This document shows, one piece after another, positions 42,673 through 50,450 of a stretch of DNA of 50,450 nucleotides. Made by a program: the position numbers and the translations under genes. The notes under the pieces are model-generated. The model saw only the letters and a program-made list of their open reading frames with translations, did not search any database and had not been told where the DNA came from. Positions within the stretch are counted from its first letter, which is position 1; each line of letters starts with the position of its first letter. The DNA comes from an uncultured Oscillospiraceae bacterium (GTDB lineage: Bacteria > Bacillota > Clostridia > Oscillospirales > Ruminococcaceae), in the NCBI GenBank assembly GCA_949745795.1, contig CATKAZ010000111.1, positions 1 to 50,450 on the forward strand, in the 5' to 3' direction.

Positions 42673-42701
42673 TTGAAATATAACTTTTTTTTTGGTATAA
42701 T
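42673..42701 (+). promoter_or_regulatory. Sigma-A promoter of the dgt-dnaG-rpoD operon
   Basis: TTGAAA (42673-42678), a 17-base spacer and TATAAT (42696-42701) with extended TGG. It is divergent from the COG2509 promoter. Confidence 0.85.
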
Positions 42702-42759
42702 AATTAATGTATAGATTTGTACATTTTTATTGTTCTTAAAAAATGGAGGAAAACAGGCA

Positions 42760-43749
42760 ATGACAATCAGAGAACAAACCGAAATTCTTGAATTAAGTAC
42801 TCTTAGTACTTATGCCTGCACTTCTACCGGTCATGGAAAGCGTAAAATTTATGAAGAAAAATGTCCTTTAAGAACAGAATTTCAGCGTGACCGAGACCGA
42901 ATTCTTCATTGTAATGCTTTTAGACGATTAAAAAGAAAAACTCAGGTATTTTTATCACCTGCCGGCGATCATTATCGTACTCGTCTAACACATACACTTG
43001 AAGTTTCGCAAATCGCCCGAACAATTGCAAGAGCTTTAAGATTGAATGAAGATCTTACTGAAGCTATCGCTTTAGGACATGATTTGGGACATTCTCCTTT
43101 CGGTCACTCCGGAGAAGCAATTCTTGATGAAATCTGTCCTTATGGATACAAACATTATCTTCAGAGCGTACGTGTAGTTGATTACATAGAAAAAAAAGGA
43201 CAGGGACTTAATCTTACCTATGAGGTGAAAAACGGTATTGCATGTCATACCAACAAAACTGCATCTACGGCAGAAGGTAATGTTGTAAGATTATCCGATA
43301 AAATTGCATATATTAATCATGATATTGAAGATGCAATGCGTGCCGGTATTCTTGATCAATCTGATTTGCCTGAAAATGCAGTTAAAGTTCTTGGTACAAC
43401 CAAATCTCAAAGAATTACATCGTTGGTCAGTTCTATAATAGAAAACGGTGCAGACGAAATACGCATGACAAACAAAATAAAAAAAGCTCATGACGAACTG
43501 AGAAGCTTTATGTTCGAATTCGTTTATACAAATCCAACTGCCAAAAAAGAGGAAAAAAAAGCAAAAATCCTAGTTGAACATCTTTATGATTACTTCAAAA
43601 AATATCCGGAAAAAATGCCTGACGAATATATTCAGATATGCAAAAAATTTGACCGTGACAGAGCCGTTTGTGATTATATTTCCGGAATGAGTGACGGATA
43701 TGCGGTTGATCTTTACTCTGAATTATTTGTACCTCGTTCATGGAAGTAA
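42760..43749 (+). CDS. dgt: dGTPase-like HD-domain phosphohydrolase
   Basis: This is an HD-superfamily deoxynucleoside triphosphate triphosphohydrolase-like protein. Metal-binding residues are in YRTRLTHTLEVSQIAR and GHDLGHSPFGHSGE (HD pair near residue 106), with a further Asp in LSDKIAYINHDIEDA. The 329 residues fit the short Firmicutes type. The start at 42760 has GGAGG 10 bases upstream; an earlier ATG at 42730 overlaps it. It leads into dnaG and rpoD, a common clostridial order that links nucleotide control to replication. Confidence 0.92.
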   Translation: MTIREQTEILELSTLSTYACTSTGHGKRKIYEEKCPLRTEFQRDRDRILHCNAFRRLKRKTQVFLSPAGDHYRTRLTHTLEVSQIARTIARALRLNEDLTEAIALGHDLGHSPFGHSGEAILDEICPYGYKHYLQSVRVVDYIEKKGQGLNLTYEVKNGIACHTNKTASTAEGNVVRLSDKIAYINHDIEDAMRAGILDQSDLPENAVKVLGTTKSQRITSLVSSIIENGADEIRMTNKIKKAHDELRSFMFEFVYTNPTAKKEEKKAKILVEHLYDYFKKYPEKMPDEYIQICKKFDRDRAVCDYISGMSDGYAVDLYSELFVPRSWK

Positions 43750-43774
43750 AATAATTAGAAGGAGGAACATAAAA

Positions 43775-45526
43775 ATGCCGCTTCCGGAAGAATTTATCTA
43801 TCAGCTAAAACTTGCTAATCCCATTGAAACAACAATCGGAAATTATATTAACTTGCTCAGACGCGGCAAAGACTATGTTGCTTTATGCCCGTTTCATTCC
43901 GAAAAAACTCCGTCTTTTCATATTTATACTGATACCCAAAGTTTTTATTGCTTTGGCTGCGGCGCCGGCGGAGATGTTATAACATTCACAAAAAAAATAG
44001 AAAATCTTGAATATATCGAAACAATAAAATTATTGGCTCAAAAGGGTGGTCTAGATGTTCCTGAAAATGATACTGATAATAAGACTGCCGATTTAAAAAA
44101 ACGCATACTGGAAATTAACAGAGAAACCGCAAATTTCTATTTTAAACAGCTTGTTTCAGGTGATGATAAAAAAGGTTTGAAATATTTTATAAACAGAGGA
44201 CTTAAACCTGAAACTATAAAAAAATACGGCTTGGGCTATGCTCCTGCAAGCTGGGATAGTTTATATAAGCATCTGTCAAAATTCGGTTATTCGAACCAGG
44301 AAATGATAGCAGCAGGAGTAAGAACAGTAAGCCGAAATAATAACAATATATATGATACATTCCGTGAAAGAGTAATTTTCCCTATTATTGATTTAAGAGG
44401 AAATGTAATTGCTTTCGGAGGAAGAACCTTAGGCGACGGTATTCCAAAATATTTGAATACCGGTGACACTTTGGTATTTAAAAAAAGCCGAAATCTTTTT
44501 TCACTTAATTTTGCCAAAAGTCATCCTGTAAGGAAACTGATTCTTGCAGAGGGGTATATGGACGTGATATCAATAAATCAAGCCGGATTTGAAAATGTTG
44601 TCGCTACTTTGGGTACGGCACTCACTCCCGATCAAGCACGTCTTATGAAACATTACGCAGATGAAGTTATTATATCATATGATAGCGACAATGCCGGTCA
44701 AAAAGCTACTCAGCGTGCAATTAATCTGCTGGGGGAAGCCGGTATAAATGCAAGAATAATAAAAATGAACGGCGCTAAGGATCCGGATGAATTTATAAAA
44801 AAATTCGGAGCTCAAAGATTTAAAATGCTCCTTGAAAACTCTGACGGAGCAATTAACTTTGAATTGGAAAAATGCCGCTATAACTTGGACCTTAACAGCG
44901 AAACAGACAAAGTAACATTTTTGAAAAGATCTGTTAAGGTATTATCGGGAATTTCCAACCGTTTGGAACGTGATGTATACATCTCTAAAGTAGCAAGGGA
45001 AAATGAAATCAGTGTTGATGTACTACGCAGTCAAATTGACGCTGAAATCAAGAAAAATATAAATATTGAAAAGAAAAAGGAATGGCAGGCTATACGTTCA
45101 AAATCATTGTATATTGATCCTATTATACCGGAATCTTCTAAATTATCCAGACAAATTAAAGCTGAAGAAGGTATATTAGCTTATTTATTCAGATTTCCGG
45201 ATAAAATTGAAACTGTTATGAATACCATCACTTCGGAATACTTTGTAACAGATTTTTATAAAAAAGTTTTTATATTTTATTGTAAAAAAATGCAAAATCA
45301 AAGTAATTTTAGTATATCTTTGTTTAGTGAAGAATTTACCGATGAAGAAATGGGTAAAATAATGGGAATAGAAGCAAAAAACAAGGAAATTATTATAACA
45401 GAAAAGAATCTTAAAGATTATATCAACATTTTGATTGATTTTAAAAATAATCCAATGAACCATAATAATAAAATTTCTTCTAATGACGATTTGATTAATA
45501 TTGTAAAAGCAAAAAGAAAGAATTAA
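43775..45526 (+). CDS. dnaG: DNA primase
   Basis: DnaG makes RNA primers at the replication fork. The N-terminal zinc domain has Cys-His and Cys-Cys ligands ([11 protein letters not shown] and [10 protein letters not shown]), the RNA polymerase domain contains YGLGYAP and [16 protein letters not shown], and the TOPRIM region has [11 protein letters not shown] and [16 protein letters not shown]-terminal helicase-interaction domain follows. The 583 residues match the family. The start at 43775 has AAGGAGG 9 bases upstream; a longer frame to 43691 lies inside the preceding gene. Confidence 0.96.
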   Translation: MPLPEEFIYQLKLANPIETTIGNYINLLRRGKDYVALCPFHSEKTPSFHIYTDTQSFYCFGCGAGGDVITFTKKIENLEYIETIKLLAQKGGLDVPENDTDNKTADLKKRILEINRETANFYFKQLVSGDDKKGLKYFINRGLKPETIKKYGLGYAPASWDSLYKHLSKFGYSNQEMIAAGVRTVSRNNNNIYDTFRERVIFPIIDLRGNVIAFGGRTLGDGIPKYLNTGDTLVFKKSRNLFSLNFAKSHPVRKLILAEGYMDVISINQAGFENVVATLGTALTPDQARLMKHYADEVIISYDSDNAGQKATQRAINLLGEAGINARIIKMNGAKDPDEFIKKFGAQRFKMLLENSDGAINFELEKCRYNLDLNSETDKVTFLKRSVKVLSGISNRLERDVYISKVARENEISVDVLRSQIDAEIKKNINIEKKKEWQAIRSKSLYIDPIIPESSKLSRQIKAEEGILAYLFRFPDKIETVMNTITSEYFVTDFYKKVFIFYCKKMQNQSNFSISLFSEEFTDEEMGKIMGIEAKNKEIIITEKNLKDYINILIDFKNNPMNHNNKISSNDDLINIVKAKRKN

Positions 45527-45563
45527 AAAACAGCAAAAAATTGCTGAGAAACGGAGCCTTAAT

Positions 45564-46652
45564 ATGTCTATGTCAGAGAAAAAAACTACAATTGAAAGCT
45601 TGATGGAAAAGGGTAAAAGTACCGGAAAGCTTACAACAAAAGAAATTACCGATGCTCTTGAAGAACTTGATTTTGATGTTGCTCAGATGGACACTTTCTA
45701 TGACAACTGCGCAAGCTATAACATAGAAATCGTAGATGATTATTCTACTGATACCGATTTGAAAATCGGTATGGATTCCGGCTTAAACGATGATTTGGAA
45801 ATGGCACTTTCAACTGAAGGTATTGCTATTGATGATCCTGTAAAAATTTACTTAAAGGAAATTGGACGTGTTCCGTTGTTGACAGCAGAAGAAGAAATAG
45901 AACTTGCACAGAGAATGACACAAGGTGATTCTTATGCAAAAAAACGACTTTCCGAAGCAAATTTAAGGCTTGTTGTAAGTATAGCAAAAAAATATGTCGG
46001 ACGTGGAATGCAATTTCTGGATTTAATTCAGGAAGGAAACCTTGGATTGATAAAAGCAGTTGAAAAATTTGACTATACAAAGGGTTTTAAATTCTCGACC
46101 TATGCTACTTGGTGGATTCGCCAGGCTATTACCAGGGCAATTGCCGATCAGGCAAGAACTATCAGAATTCCTGTTCATATGGTTGAAACTATCACAAAAG
46201 TAAAAAAGGTTTCAAGTCAGCTGCTTCATGAAAACGGTCATGACCCAACTGCTGATGAAATTGCAGAAAAATTAGATATGCCTGTGGAAAGAGTTCGTGA
46301 AATAATGAGAATTGCTCAAGATCCCGTATCGCTTGAAACTCCAATTGGTGAGGAAGAAGATAGTCATCTCGGTGATTTTATTCCTGACGATGAAGCTCCT
46401 GCTCCTGCTGAAGCTGCTTCACTTATGCTTTTAAAAGAACAGCTTAACGACGTTTTGTCAACTTTAACAGATCGTGAAGCTAAAGTTCTTAAACTGCGTT
46501 TTGGTCTTGAAGATGGACGTTCACGTACCCTGGAAGAAGTAGGCAAAGAATTTGATGTTACTCGTGAAAGAATAAGACAAATTGAAGCAAAAGCTCTTAG
46601 AAAACTTAGACATCCAAGCAGAAGCAAAAAGGTGAAAGACTTTCTTGACTAA
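45564..46652 (+). CDS. rpoD: RNA polymerase primary sigma factor
   Basis: SigA/RpoD directs transcription of housekeeping genes. Region 1.1 is short (about residues 1-85). Region 1.2 contains [12 protein letters not shown], region 2 contains [19 protein letters not shown] and [13 protein letters not shown], region 3 contains [11 protein letters not shown], and region 4 ends with [20 protein letters not shown]. The 362 residues are typical of Firmicutes. GGAG lies 7 bases upstream. There is no rpsU in this operon. Confidence 0.98.
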   Translation: MSMSEKKTTIESLMEKGKSTGKLTTKEITDALEELDFDVAQMDTFYDNCASYNIEIVDDYSTDTDLKIGMDSGLNDDLEMALSTEGIAIDDPVKIYLKEIGRVPLLTAEEEIELAQRMTQGDSYAKKRLSEANLRLVVSIAKKYVGRGMQFLDLIQEGNLGLIKAVEKFDYTKGFKFSTYATWWIRQAITRAIADQARTIRIPVHMVETITKVKKVSSQLLHENGHDPTADEIAEKLDMPVERVREIMRIAQDPVSLETPIGEEEDSHLGDFIPDDEAPAPAEAASLMLLKEQLNDVLSTLTDREAKVLKLRFGLEDGRSRTLEEVGKEFDVTRERIRQIEAKALRKLRHPSRSKKVKDFLD

Positions 46653-46675
46653 GTCTATTAGCCTTAATACATAAT

Positions 46676-46706
46676 AAAAGAGGACTAAAAAGTCCTCTTT
46701 TATTTA
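46676..46706. terminator. Bidirectional terminator after rpoD
   Basis: A perfect 11-bp stem (46676-46686 with 46691-46701), loop AAAA, with U-rich sequence on both strands. It ends rpoD, and on the minus strand it would end transcription coming from the promoter at 47397-47425. Confidence 0.92.
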
Positions 46707-47134
46707 TATTCAATTGTTTATTATTGAAGGTCACTAAAACTATCAAAGTATTAATACATTGGAATCACCTTAAAATTATTAATCAAAAATCTAAAATAAA
46801 ATTTCTGGCGGATTCACTCCCCTTCTATTATGGTTTTTTATAATTAAAAATACCATTCATCAGCATCACCTAAAACCATTAAATAATTTCTATACTTAAT
46901 AATTTAATGCATCGGTACCACCTTTTCATAATTTGCTTATCTTTGCATTTTATGTAAAGACATTAAGTCATAATATATGAGATACTACACTTTATCTCAA
47001 AAATATTTAATTTGAAACCACAACTGAAACATCAACCGCTTGTTCAAACTTACAACTTAACTACTTACTGATTATTCCAATGAAACTCTTATTACTTATT
47101 TGGAATTAAAATTTTTTAATTATTCCCTTAATTT

Positions 47135-47206
47135 TCATTTGAAATAATCAAGGAAGTATAAGTCACCAGTTATGGTTTCGGTTTGCTGTTCTTCAACTGA
47201 TTCCAT
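47135..47206 (-). CDS. Possible micro-ORF inside the noncoding region
   Basis: A 23-residue frame starting MESVEEQQTETITGDLYF with GGAGG 10 bases upstream of its ATG. The ATG lies in one arm of the predicted stem described for the candidate RNA. No homologue is recognised. It may be a small protein or leader peptide, or chance. Confidence 0.25.
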   Translation of the reverse strand: MESVEEQQTETITGDLYFLDYFK

Positions 47207-47396
47207 TGGTAACTATCCTCCATTCCGATTTAAATTTATTACCGTAAAAGGAACTCCGATTCCTTATCACTGCCTTACGATAATACCATCGTTAAAAGTC
47301 AACAAATAAATCGAAACTTAAATTTGTGAAGTGATTATTTGTAAGAATGATGAATATCATCTTAGTACTTTTTATTTGTTTTCTTTTGTTGTATAT

Positions 47397-47425
47397 ATAA
47401 TAACATGTTTTTTATTAAATGTCAA
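47397..47425 (-). promoter_or_regulatory. Strong sigma-A promoter firing into the gap beside rpoD
   Basis: On the minus strand: consensus TTGACA (47420-47425), a 17-base spacer and TATTAT (47397-47402) with extended TGT. The predicted start is near 47390. No protein gene lies downstream before the rpoD terminator. Confidence 0.75.
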
Positions 47426-47482
47426 TAGTTTTTTCTTGAAAAAATGCACAATTTTATGTAAAATGTTCAAGCAATATTACTA

Positions 47483-47511
47483 TTGACTTTATGTTGTATT
47501 TGTTGTATAAT
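47483..47511 (+). promoter_or_regulatory. Sigma-A promoter of the DUF1292 gene
   Basis: TTGACT (47483-47488), a 17-base spacer and TATAAT (47506-47511). Confidence 0.85.
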
Positions 47512-47564
47512 AAATCTGTTAGAGTCAAAAAGCTCTAAAACAAAAAGAATGGAGAATTTTATTC

Positions 47565-47888
47565 ATGTCAAATTTAAATGAGTTTGAACCGGATTTATTT
47601 ACTTTGGAGGACGAAGAAGGAAATGAGCAAACCTTTGAGCTAGTTGATGTATATAAAGAAGATGACATTACTTATTATGCTCTTATTCCTCAGCAATCCA
47701 ACCCGGATAACCTTGAAGAAGACGATTATTTTGTTATTCTAAAAAAAGATGACAATGACGGTGATGAATACTTAAGTTCTGTTGACGATGAAAGTGAACT
47801 TGACAGACTGGCAGAAATTTTTATGGAAAGAATTTTTGTAGATGAAGAATGTGACTGTGACGATGAAAATTGTGACTGCTGTCACTAA
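47565..47888 (+). CDS. DUF1292 family acidic protein with cysteine-rich tail
   Basis: A 107-residue, very acidic protein. Residues 10-95 match DUF1292 (FTLEDEEGNEQTFELVDVYK, ITYYALIPQ, YFVILKKD). DUF1292 proteins are common in Firmicutes and of unknown function. The last 15 residues (CDCDDENCDCCH) hold five cysteines and a histidine, which suggests a metal site. GGAG lies upstream. It has its own promoter and no terminator before the 6S RNA promoter. Confidence 0.9.
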   Translation: MSNLNEFEPDLFTLEDEEGNEQTFELVDVYKEDDITYYALIPQQSNPDNLEEDDYFVILKKDDNDGDEYLSSVDDESELDRLAEIFMERIFVDEECDCDDENCDCCH

Positions 47889-47897
47889 AATTTACTA

Positions 47898-47926
47898 TTG
47901 ATTTTTAGTGAAAAGTGTGTTATAAT
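47898..47926 (+). promoter_or_regulatory. Sigma-A promoter of the 6S RNA
   Basis: TTGATT (47898-47903), a 17-base spacer and consensus TATAAT (47921-47926). The predicted start is near 47933. Confidence 0.8.
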
Positions 47927-47950
47927 ATTATTAGTGACATTGATTATATT

Positions 47951-48126
47951 CTGCCTTGTACGTGTCAGTATAGTTTTTATAATCCAACACTCTTTTAAAG
48001 GGAATCTGACTCTGAATTGAGGATTGCAGACCTCCCGCTTTGCGGACGAAGGGAGCGTGAGACTTTCAGGAGGATACCCACCTGGCTTTTTAGCTTGGTT
48101 TTATGTGCTATATGACGGCAAGGCGG
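47951..48126 (+). ncRNA. ssrS: 6S RNA
   Basis: 6S RNA mimics an open promoter and binds the housekeeping RNA polymerase. The roughly 176-base segment is closed by an 8-bp terminal stem (CTGCCTTG at 47951-47958 with CAAGGCGG at 48119-48126) followed by GTCA/TGAC. It contains the internal elements common in clostridial 6S RNA (CCTCCCGC paired with GGGAGCG, ATACCCACCTGG near 48077, and a large AU-rich central bubble). It has a consensus promoter upstream and a terminator downstream. It lies near rpoD, its functional partner. A reading frame of 67 codons across it is not a gene. Confidence 0.82.
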
Positions 48127-48146
48127 TTTATTTTATACTAACAATT

Positions 48147-48185
48147 AATCCCGTATTCTTAATTGAATGCGGGATTTCTTTTTAT
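48147..48185 (+). terminator. Terminator downstream of the 6S RNA
   Basis: A 12-bp stem with one mismatch (AATCCCGTATTC at 48147-48158 with GAATGCGGGATT at 48165-48176), followed by TTCTTTTTAT. Confidence 0.88.
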
Positions 48186-48197
48186 ATTTGCTATTAT

Positions 48198-48225
48198 AAA
48201 AGGGAGTTTAATAATACTCCCTTTT
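48198..48225 (-). terminator. Terminator of the GH9 gene
   Basis: A perfect 10-bp stem AAAAGGGAGT (48198-48207) with ACTCCCTTTT (48216-48225), starting 4 bases after the GH9 stop on the minus strand. Confidence 0.82.
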
Positions 48226-48228
48226 AGT

Positions 48229-50450
48229 TTATTTATTGCCGGTAATCATTCTTATTAATTTAATTGCATCAAAAATATTGACCTTACCGTTTTTATCAAC
48301 ATCGGCGGCATTTTTATCAGCTATCTCAACATCTTTTTTAACAAGAAATTTCTGAAGCAACACAATATCCGAAACTGTAATTTTACCGTCTTTGTTCAAA
48401 TCACCTACTCCGGCACTTACAATTGGTGTAGAGCCGTCCGGTTCCGTGCCTCCAATAAGTGTTCCATTGGAATATACGCATATATTCGGCGCTTTCTGCA
48501 TTTCTCCGCTGTAACCATTATAACTTGAACTATCAATTTTTAACATGCCTTGTGCACTCCAGTCATCAGATGTATCCCATGGAGAACTCCATGAAGCCAA
48601 CTGTAACTGATACTTCTTATTCGAATTTGCAATAGCAAAACCATCCCACTTAATTTCAATATAATAGATATTATCTTTATAAAGCTTAGGCCCGGTTAAA
48701 ACGCCGTCCGCACCGGATTCAATTGCCGCTTGATCATAAACCTCCCTTGCATCAAGAGTCGAAATATCCATTCCTGTTGCATCAAAATAATATTTTACCG
48801 AAATATCCTTTAACGCTTTTACAGAATCAGTATAGACAAATATTGTCAGATCAGTACATCCAATTCCACTTCCCTGAATTTGTTCTGAACACACACCTTC
48901 TACCCAATAATTATTACCTCCTGACTCATCTCCGGAGTTTTTATCAGGAGGCGGAAAATCAGGAGTTATCTGCATTGATGAATCTCCGTAAAACTCATAA
49001 AGACCGGCACAAGCTCCTACAAAAGCCGCATTATAATCTATTGTAACTTCATTATAAATCCAGTCATTTGTTGTATCACTATGGTTATCATTTTCGTCAG
49101 GACCGCCTACCAAAGCACCATAAAGCACATGTTTTTGTTCCCTAGTATCTTCTGCCATAGTAAGACCGGAAGCTGCTCGATGATGAGGATATTTTACGGC
49201 ATTTTCGTTATATCCTACTACATAAGATTTACCGGCATTATTATCTCCGAGAAGGTATTCCATCTGACTTTTCGCCCAGTCACTATATTCAGATGGTTTT
49301 CCATCATTATTATATTTATCGAAAACCAGTGCTGCAAGCTGTGCAGCTGTGTTATAACGTGCTGAACCCCATTTATCAAGGAAGAAATATCCCTGAGGTG
49401 ATAATGTTCCAAGACTGCCACTCATACAGTTTTGTATTTGCTTTTCAATTTGACTCCAAAAATCTTTTATTTCATATTCGTTTTTACCGCTTATTGTTCT
49501 GAAACGATCCAGTATTGTATTGTCCTTATCATTGCATTCTGAAATAAGACACATAGCACCCGTCCATACATCATTCCAGCAATGTACATAAGTAGGCGGA
49601 GCATAATAATCATTATTCAAAACACCAAGAGCCTCATCAAGATAGTTATAGTCCCCTGTTGCCATATATAGCCACATACCTGCCCAACAATAATCATCAA
49701 CCCATTTAGAAGAATTATAAAAGCTTCTCGGTCCATCTTCATTATCACTTAACTGTTTTTCATTTGTTTGTGCAAATTTAAATAAAGCTTTTGCATAATC
49801 AAGACATTTATTTGCATATTCAAAATCAGTATCTTTAAAATTTAGGTAAGCAGATGCTAAAGAAGCCGCAGTTGCCACAACATAATCTGTTTGAGGTTTT
49901 TCAGCTGTAAGGAAAAATCCCTTTCTTTTCATTTCATCAATTTCAGGTGCATTCCAATAGCTATGATCAATTTCGCCCTCACCTACCTGATAACAAAATG
50001 CTACTACATCTCCGTTGTTATCAAGAAATGTACATTTCATAAAATAATCGTTAAAATATTTCAGAACAGTTTCTATATGATCATTTTGTCCGGTCTGAAT
50101 ATATGAATCCCTAAATTCATAATATCCCCACCCCAACGTCGAAGCAGCATAAGCCTCAGGCATACCAAATTTTACATGGTCTCCGGCATCATGAAAGCCA
50201 CCTGAAACATCTACATAACCGTCCCCGTCAGGATCGAGAATATTTTTATTTTTATTAATAAATTCGATTGAAAGGTTTGTACATTCTGTATTAAGCGGAA
50301 GCTGTGAATCGTAATTATGGCAATCTCCTCTCCATGAAAATCTCGTATTTTCTTCTACTTCACAACCGCACATATTAGAATCATAAAAATATATAGAGTA
50401 TTGCAGCGCTTTAGCAAAATTACCATAATCCTCATATGCAGATACTTTAA
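48229..50450 (-). CDS. GH9 endoglucanase with CBM3 and C-terminal dockerin (5' end outside window)
   Basis: The frame stays open to the window edge, so the signal peptide is missing; the visible part begins in the catalytic domain (YEDYGNFAKALQYSIYFYD, then NTRFSWRGDCHNYDS). GH9 catalytic landmarks are SGGFHDAGDHVKFGMP (aspartates), YPHHRAASGL, and IDYNAAFVGACAGLYEFYGD (acid glutamate). A family 3c-like carbohydrate module follows (WVEGVCSEQIQ, DISVKYYFDATG, YYIEIKWDG, SSPWDTSDDW), then a dockerin with loops DLNKDGKITVSD and DVDKNGKVNIFD. GH9-CBM3c enzymes are usually processive endoglucanases. The dockerin implies incorporation in a cellulosome. Confidence 0.95.
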   Translation of the reverse strand, partial: KVSAYEDYGNFAKALQYSIYFYDSNMCGCEVEENTRFSWRGDCHNYDSQLPLNTECTNLSIEFINKNKNILDPDGDGYVDVSGGFHDAGDHVKFGMPEAYAASTLGWGYYEFRDSYIQTGQNDHIETVLKYFNDYFMKCTFLDNNGDVVAFCYQVGEGEIDHSYWNAPEIDEMKRKGFFLTAEKPQTDYVVATAASLASAYLNFKDTDFEYANKCLDYAKALFKFAQTNEKQLSDNEDGPRSFYNSSKWVDDYCWAGMWLYMATGDYNYLDEALGVLNNDYYAPPTYVHCWNDVWTGAMCLISECNDKDNTILDRFRTISGKNEYEIKDFWSQIEKQIQNCMSGSLGTLSPQGYFFLDKWGSARYNTAAQLAALVFDKYNNDGKPSEYSDWAKSQMEYLLGDNNAGKSYVVGYNENAVKYPHHRAASGLTMAEDTREQKHVLYGALVGGPDENDNHSDTTNDWIYNEVTIDYNAAFVGACAGLYEFYGDSSMQITPDFPPPDKNSGDESGGNNYWVEGVCSEQIQGSGIGCTDLTIFVYTDSVKALKDISVKYYFDATGMDISTLDAREVYDQAAIESGADGVLTGPKLYKDNIYYIEIKWDGFAIANSNKKYQLQLASWSSPWDTSDDWSAQGMLKIDSSSYNGYSGEMQKAPNICVYSNGTLIGGTEPDGSTPIVSAGVGDLNKDGKITVSDIVLLQKFLVKKDVEIADKNAADVDKNGKVNIFDAIKLIRMITGNK

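Larger units (their letters stand above)
46676..47391 (-). ncRNA. Candidate long noncoding RNA, about 700 nt, antiparallel to rpoD
   Basis: The 858-base gap between rpoD and the DUF1292 gene has no plausible protein gene of normal size on either strand. A near-consensus minus-strand promoter (47397-47425) fires into it, and the shared rpoD terminator would end the transcript. Local pairing is visible: TGAGATA/TATCTCA (7 bp), CATTAAAT/ATTTAATG, GATGA/TCATC, a CGAT/ATCG stem, and a longer stem near 47150-47215 (AGTTACCA with TGGTGACT, then ATGG with CCAT). Degenerate copies of GGTGRTNCCRATG occur at 46757, 46858 and 46910 (minus strand), with a looser one near 47204. I cannot match it to 6S, RNase P, tmRNA, OLE or a known riboswitch by eye. 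Existence as an RNA is inferred. Confidence 0.45.

Noticed and set aside
46910..46923. T-box-like sequence (AAGGTGGTACCG on the minus strand)
   Set aside because: It resembles the AGGGTGGNACCGCG consensus, but no specifier stem, no full antiterminator and no downstream amino-acid or tRNA-ligase gene are present on that strand.
48024..48227. 67-residue plus-strand reading frame
   Set aside because: It lies across the 6S RNA and its terminator, has no ribosome site and no recognisable protein features.
1..50450. Insertion sequence, prophage, CRISPR array, tRNA or rRNA genes
   Set aside because: No transposase, integrase, capsid or Cas protein was seen, nor direct-repeat arrays or tRNA-like cloverleaves on reading both strands.

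Overview
The window is about 50 kb of AT-rich DNA from a spore-forming, cellulolytic Gram-positive anaerobe. It most resembles a member of the Ruminococcaceae/Oscillospiraceae (class Clostridia). The reasons are a complete spoIIIAA-AH operon and an alpha/beta-type small acid-soluble spore protein, two secreted proteins with C-terminal type I dockerins (one a GH9-CBM3 endoglucanase), the clostridial dgt-dnaG-rpoD order, and a packed nusB-xse-ispA-dxs-tlyA-nadK-argR-recN operon. Strong purine-rich Shine-Dalgarno sites and consensus sigma-A promoters (often with an extended -10) are visible throughout. No insertion sequence, prophage, CRISPR array, tRNA or rRNA was seen.

Layout. 1-3240: glutamate synthase gltB (5' end outside the window) and gltD. 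3418-10237: a four-gene alpha-glucan operon with glycogen phosphorylase, a glucose-family PTS permease in the order IIA-IIC-IIB, an endonuclease/exonuclease/phosphatase-fold enzyme that appears to start at ATT, and 4-alpha-glucanotransferase. 10285-22061 (minus): a long housekeeping operon from an Asp23 protein through nusB, a TsaD-like protein, xseA, xseB, ispA, a decayed fragment of a divergent-PAP2 (YuiD) gene, dxs, tlyA, nadK, argR and recN to a DnaD-domain protein and a DnaI-type helicase loader. 22214-26981 (minus): spoIIIAA to spoIIIAH. 27120-30922 (plus): a Tet(M)-like ribosome-binding GTPase fused to a Rae1/YacP-like NYN ribonuclease domain, then a CDF cation transporter. 30976-36884 (minus): a spore protein, a secreted repeat protein, a DUF4250 protein, mreB, comFC, recD2 and a small membrane protein. 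36998-38228 (plus): a small unknown protein and a dockerin protein. 38343-42577 (minus): DAHP synthase with a leader that is open as a reading frame throughout, a family 2 glycosyltransferase, an AbrB-type regulator and a COG2509 flavoprotein. 42760-46652 (plus): dGTPase-like protein, DnaG and RpoD. 46707-47564 holds no convincing protein gene but has its own minus-strand promoter and a shared terminator, suggesting a roughly 700-nt noncoding RNA. 47565-48126: DUF1292 protein and a 6S RNA. 48229-50450 (minus): GH9 endoglucanase, truncated by the window end.

The most interesting points are the GTPase-ribonuclease fusion (candidate ribosome quality-control enzyme), the unexplained transcription unit next to rpoD, the ATT start, the YuiD remnant in the isoprenoid operon, and dockerins with two different recognition patterns. 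No search or folding program was run. Family calls rest on recognised motifs, and promoter and hairpin calls on reading the bases.
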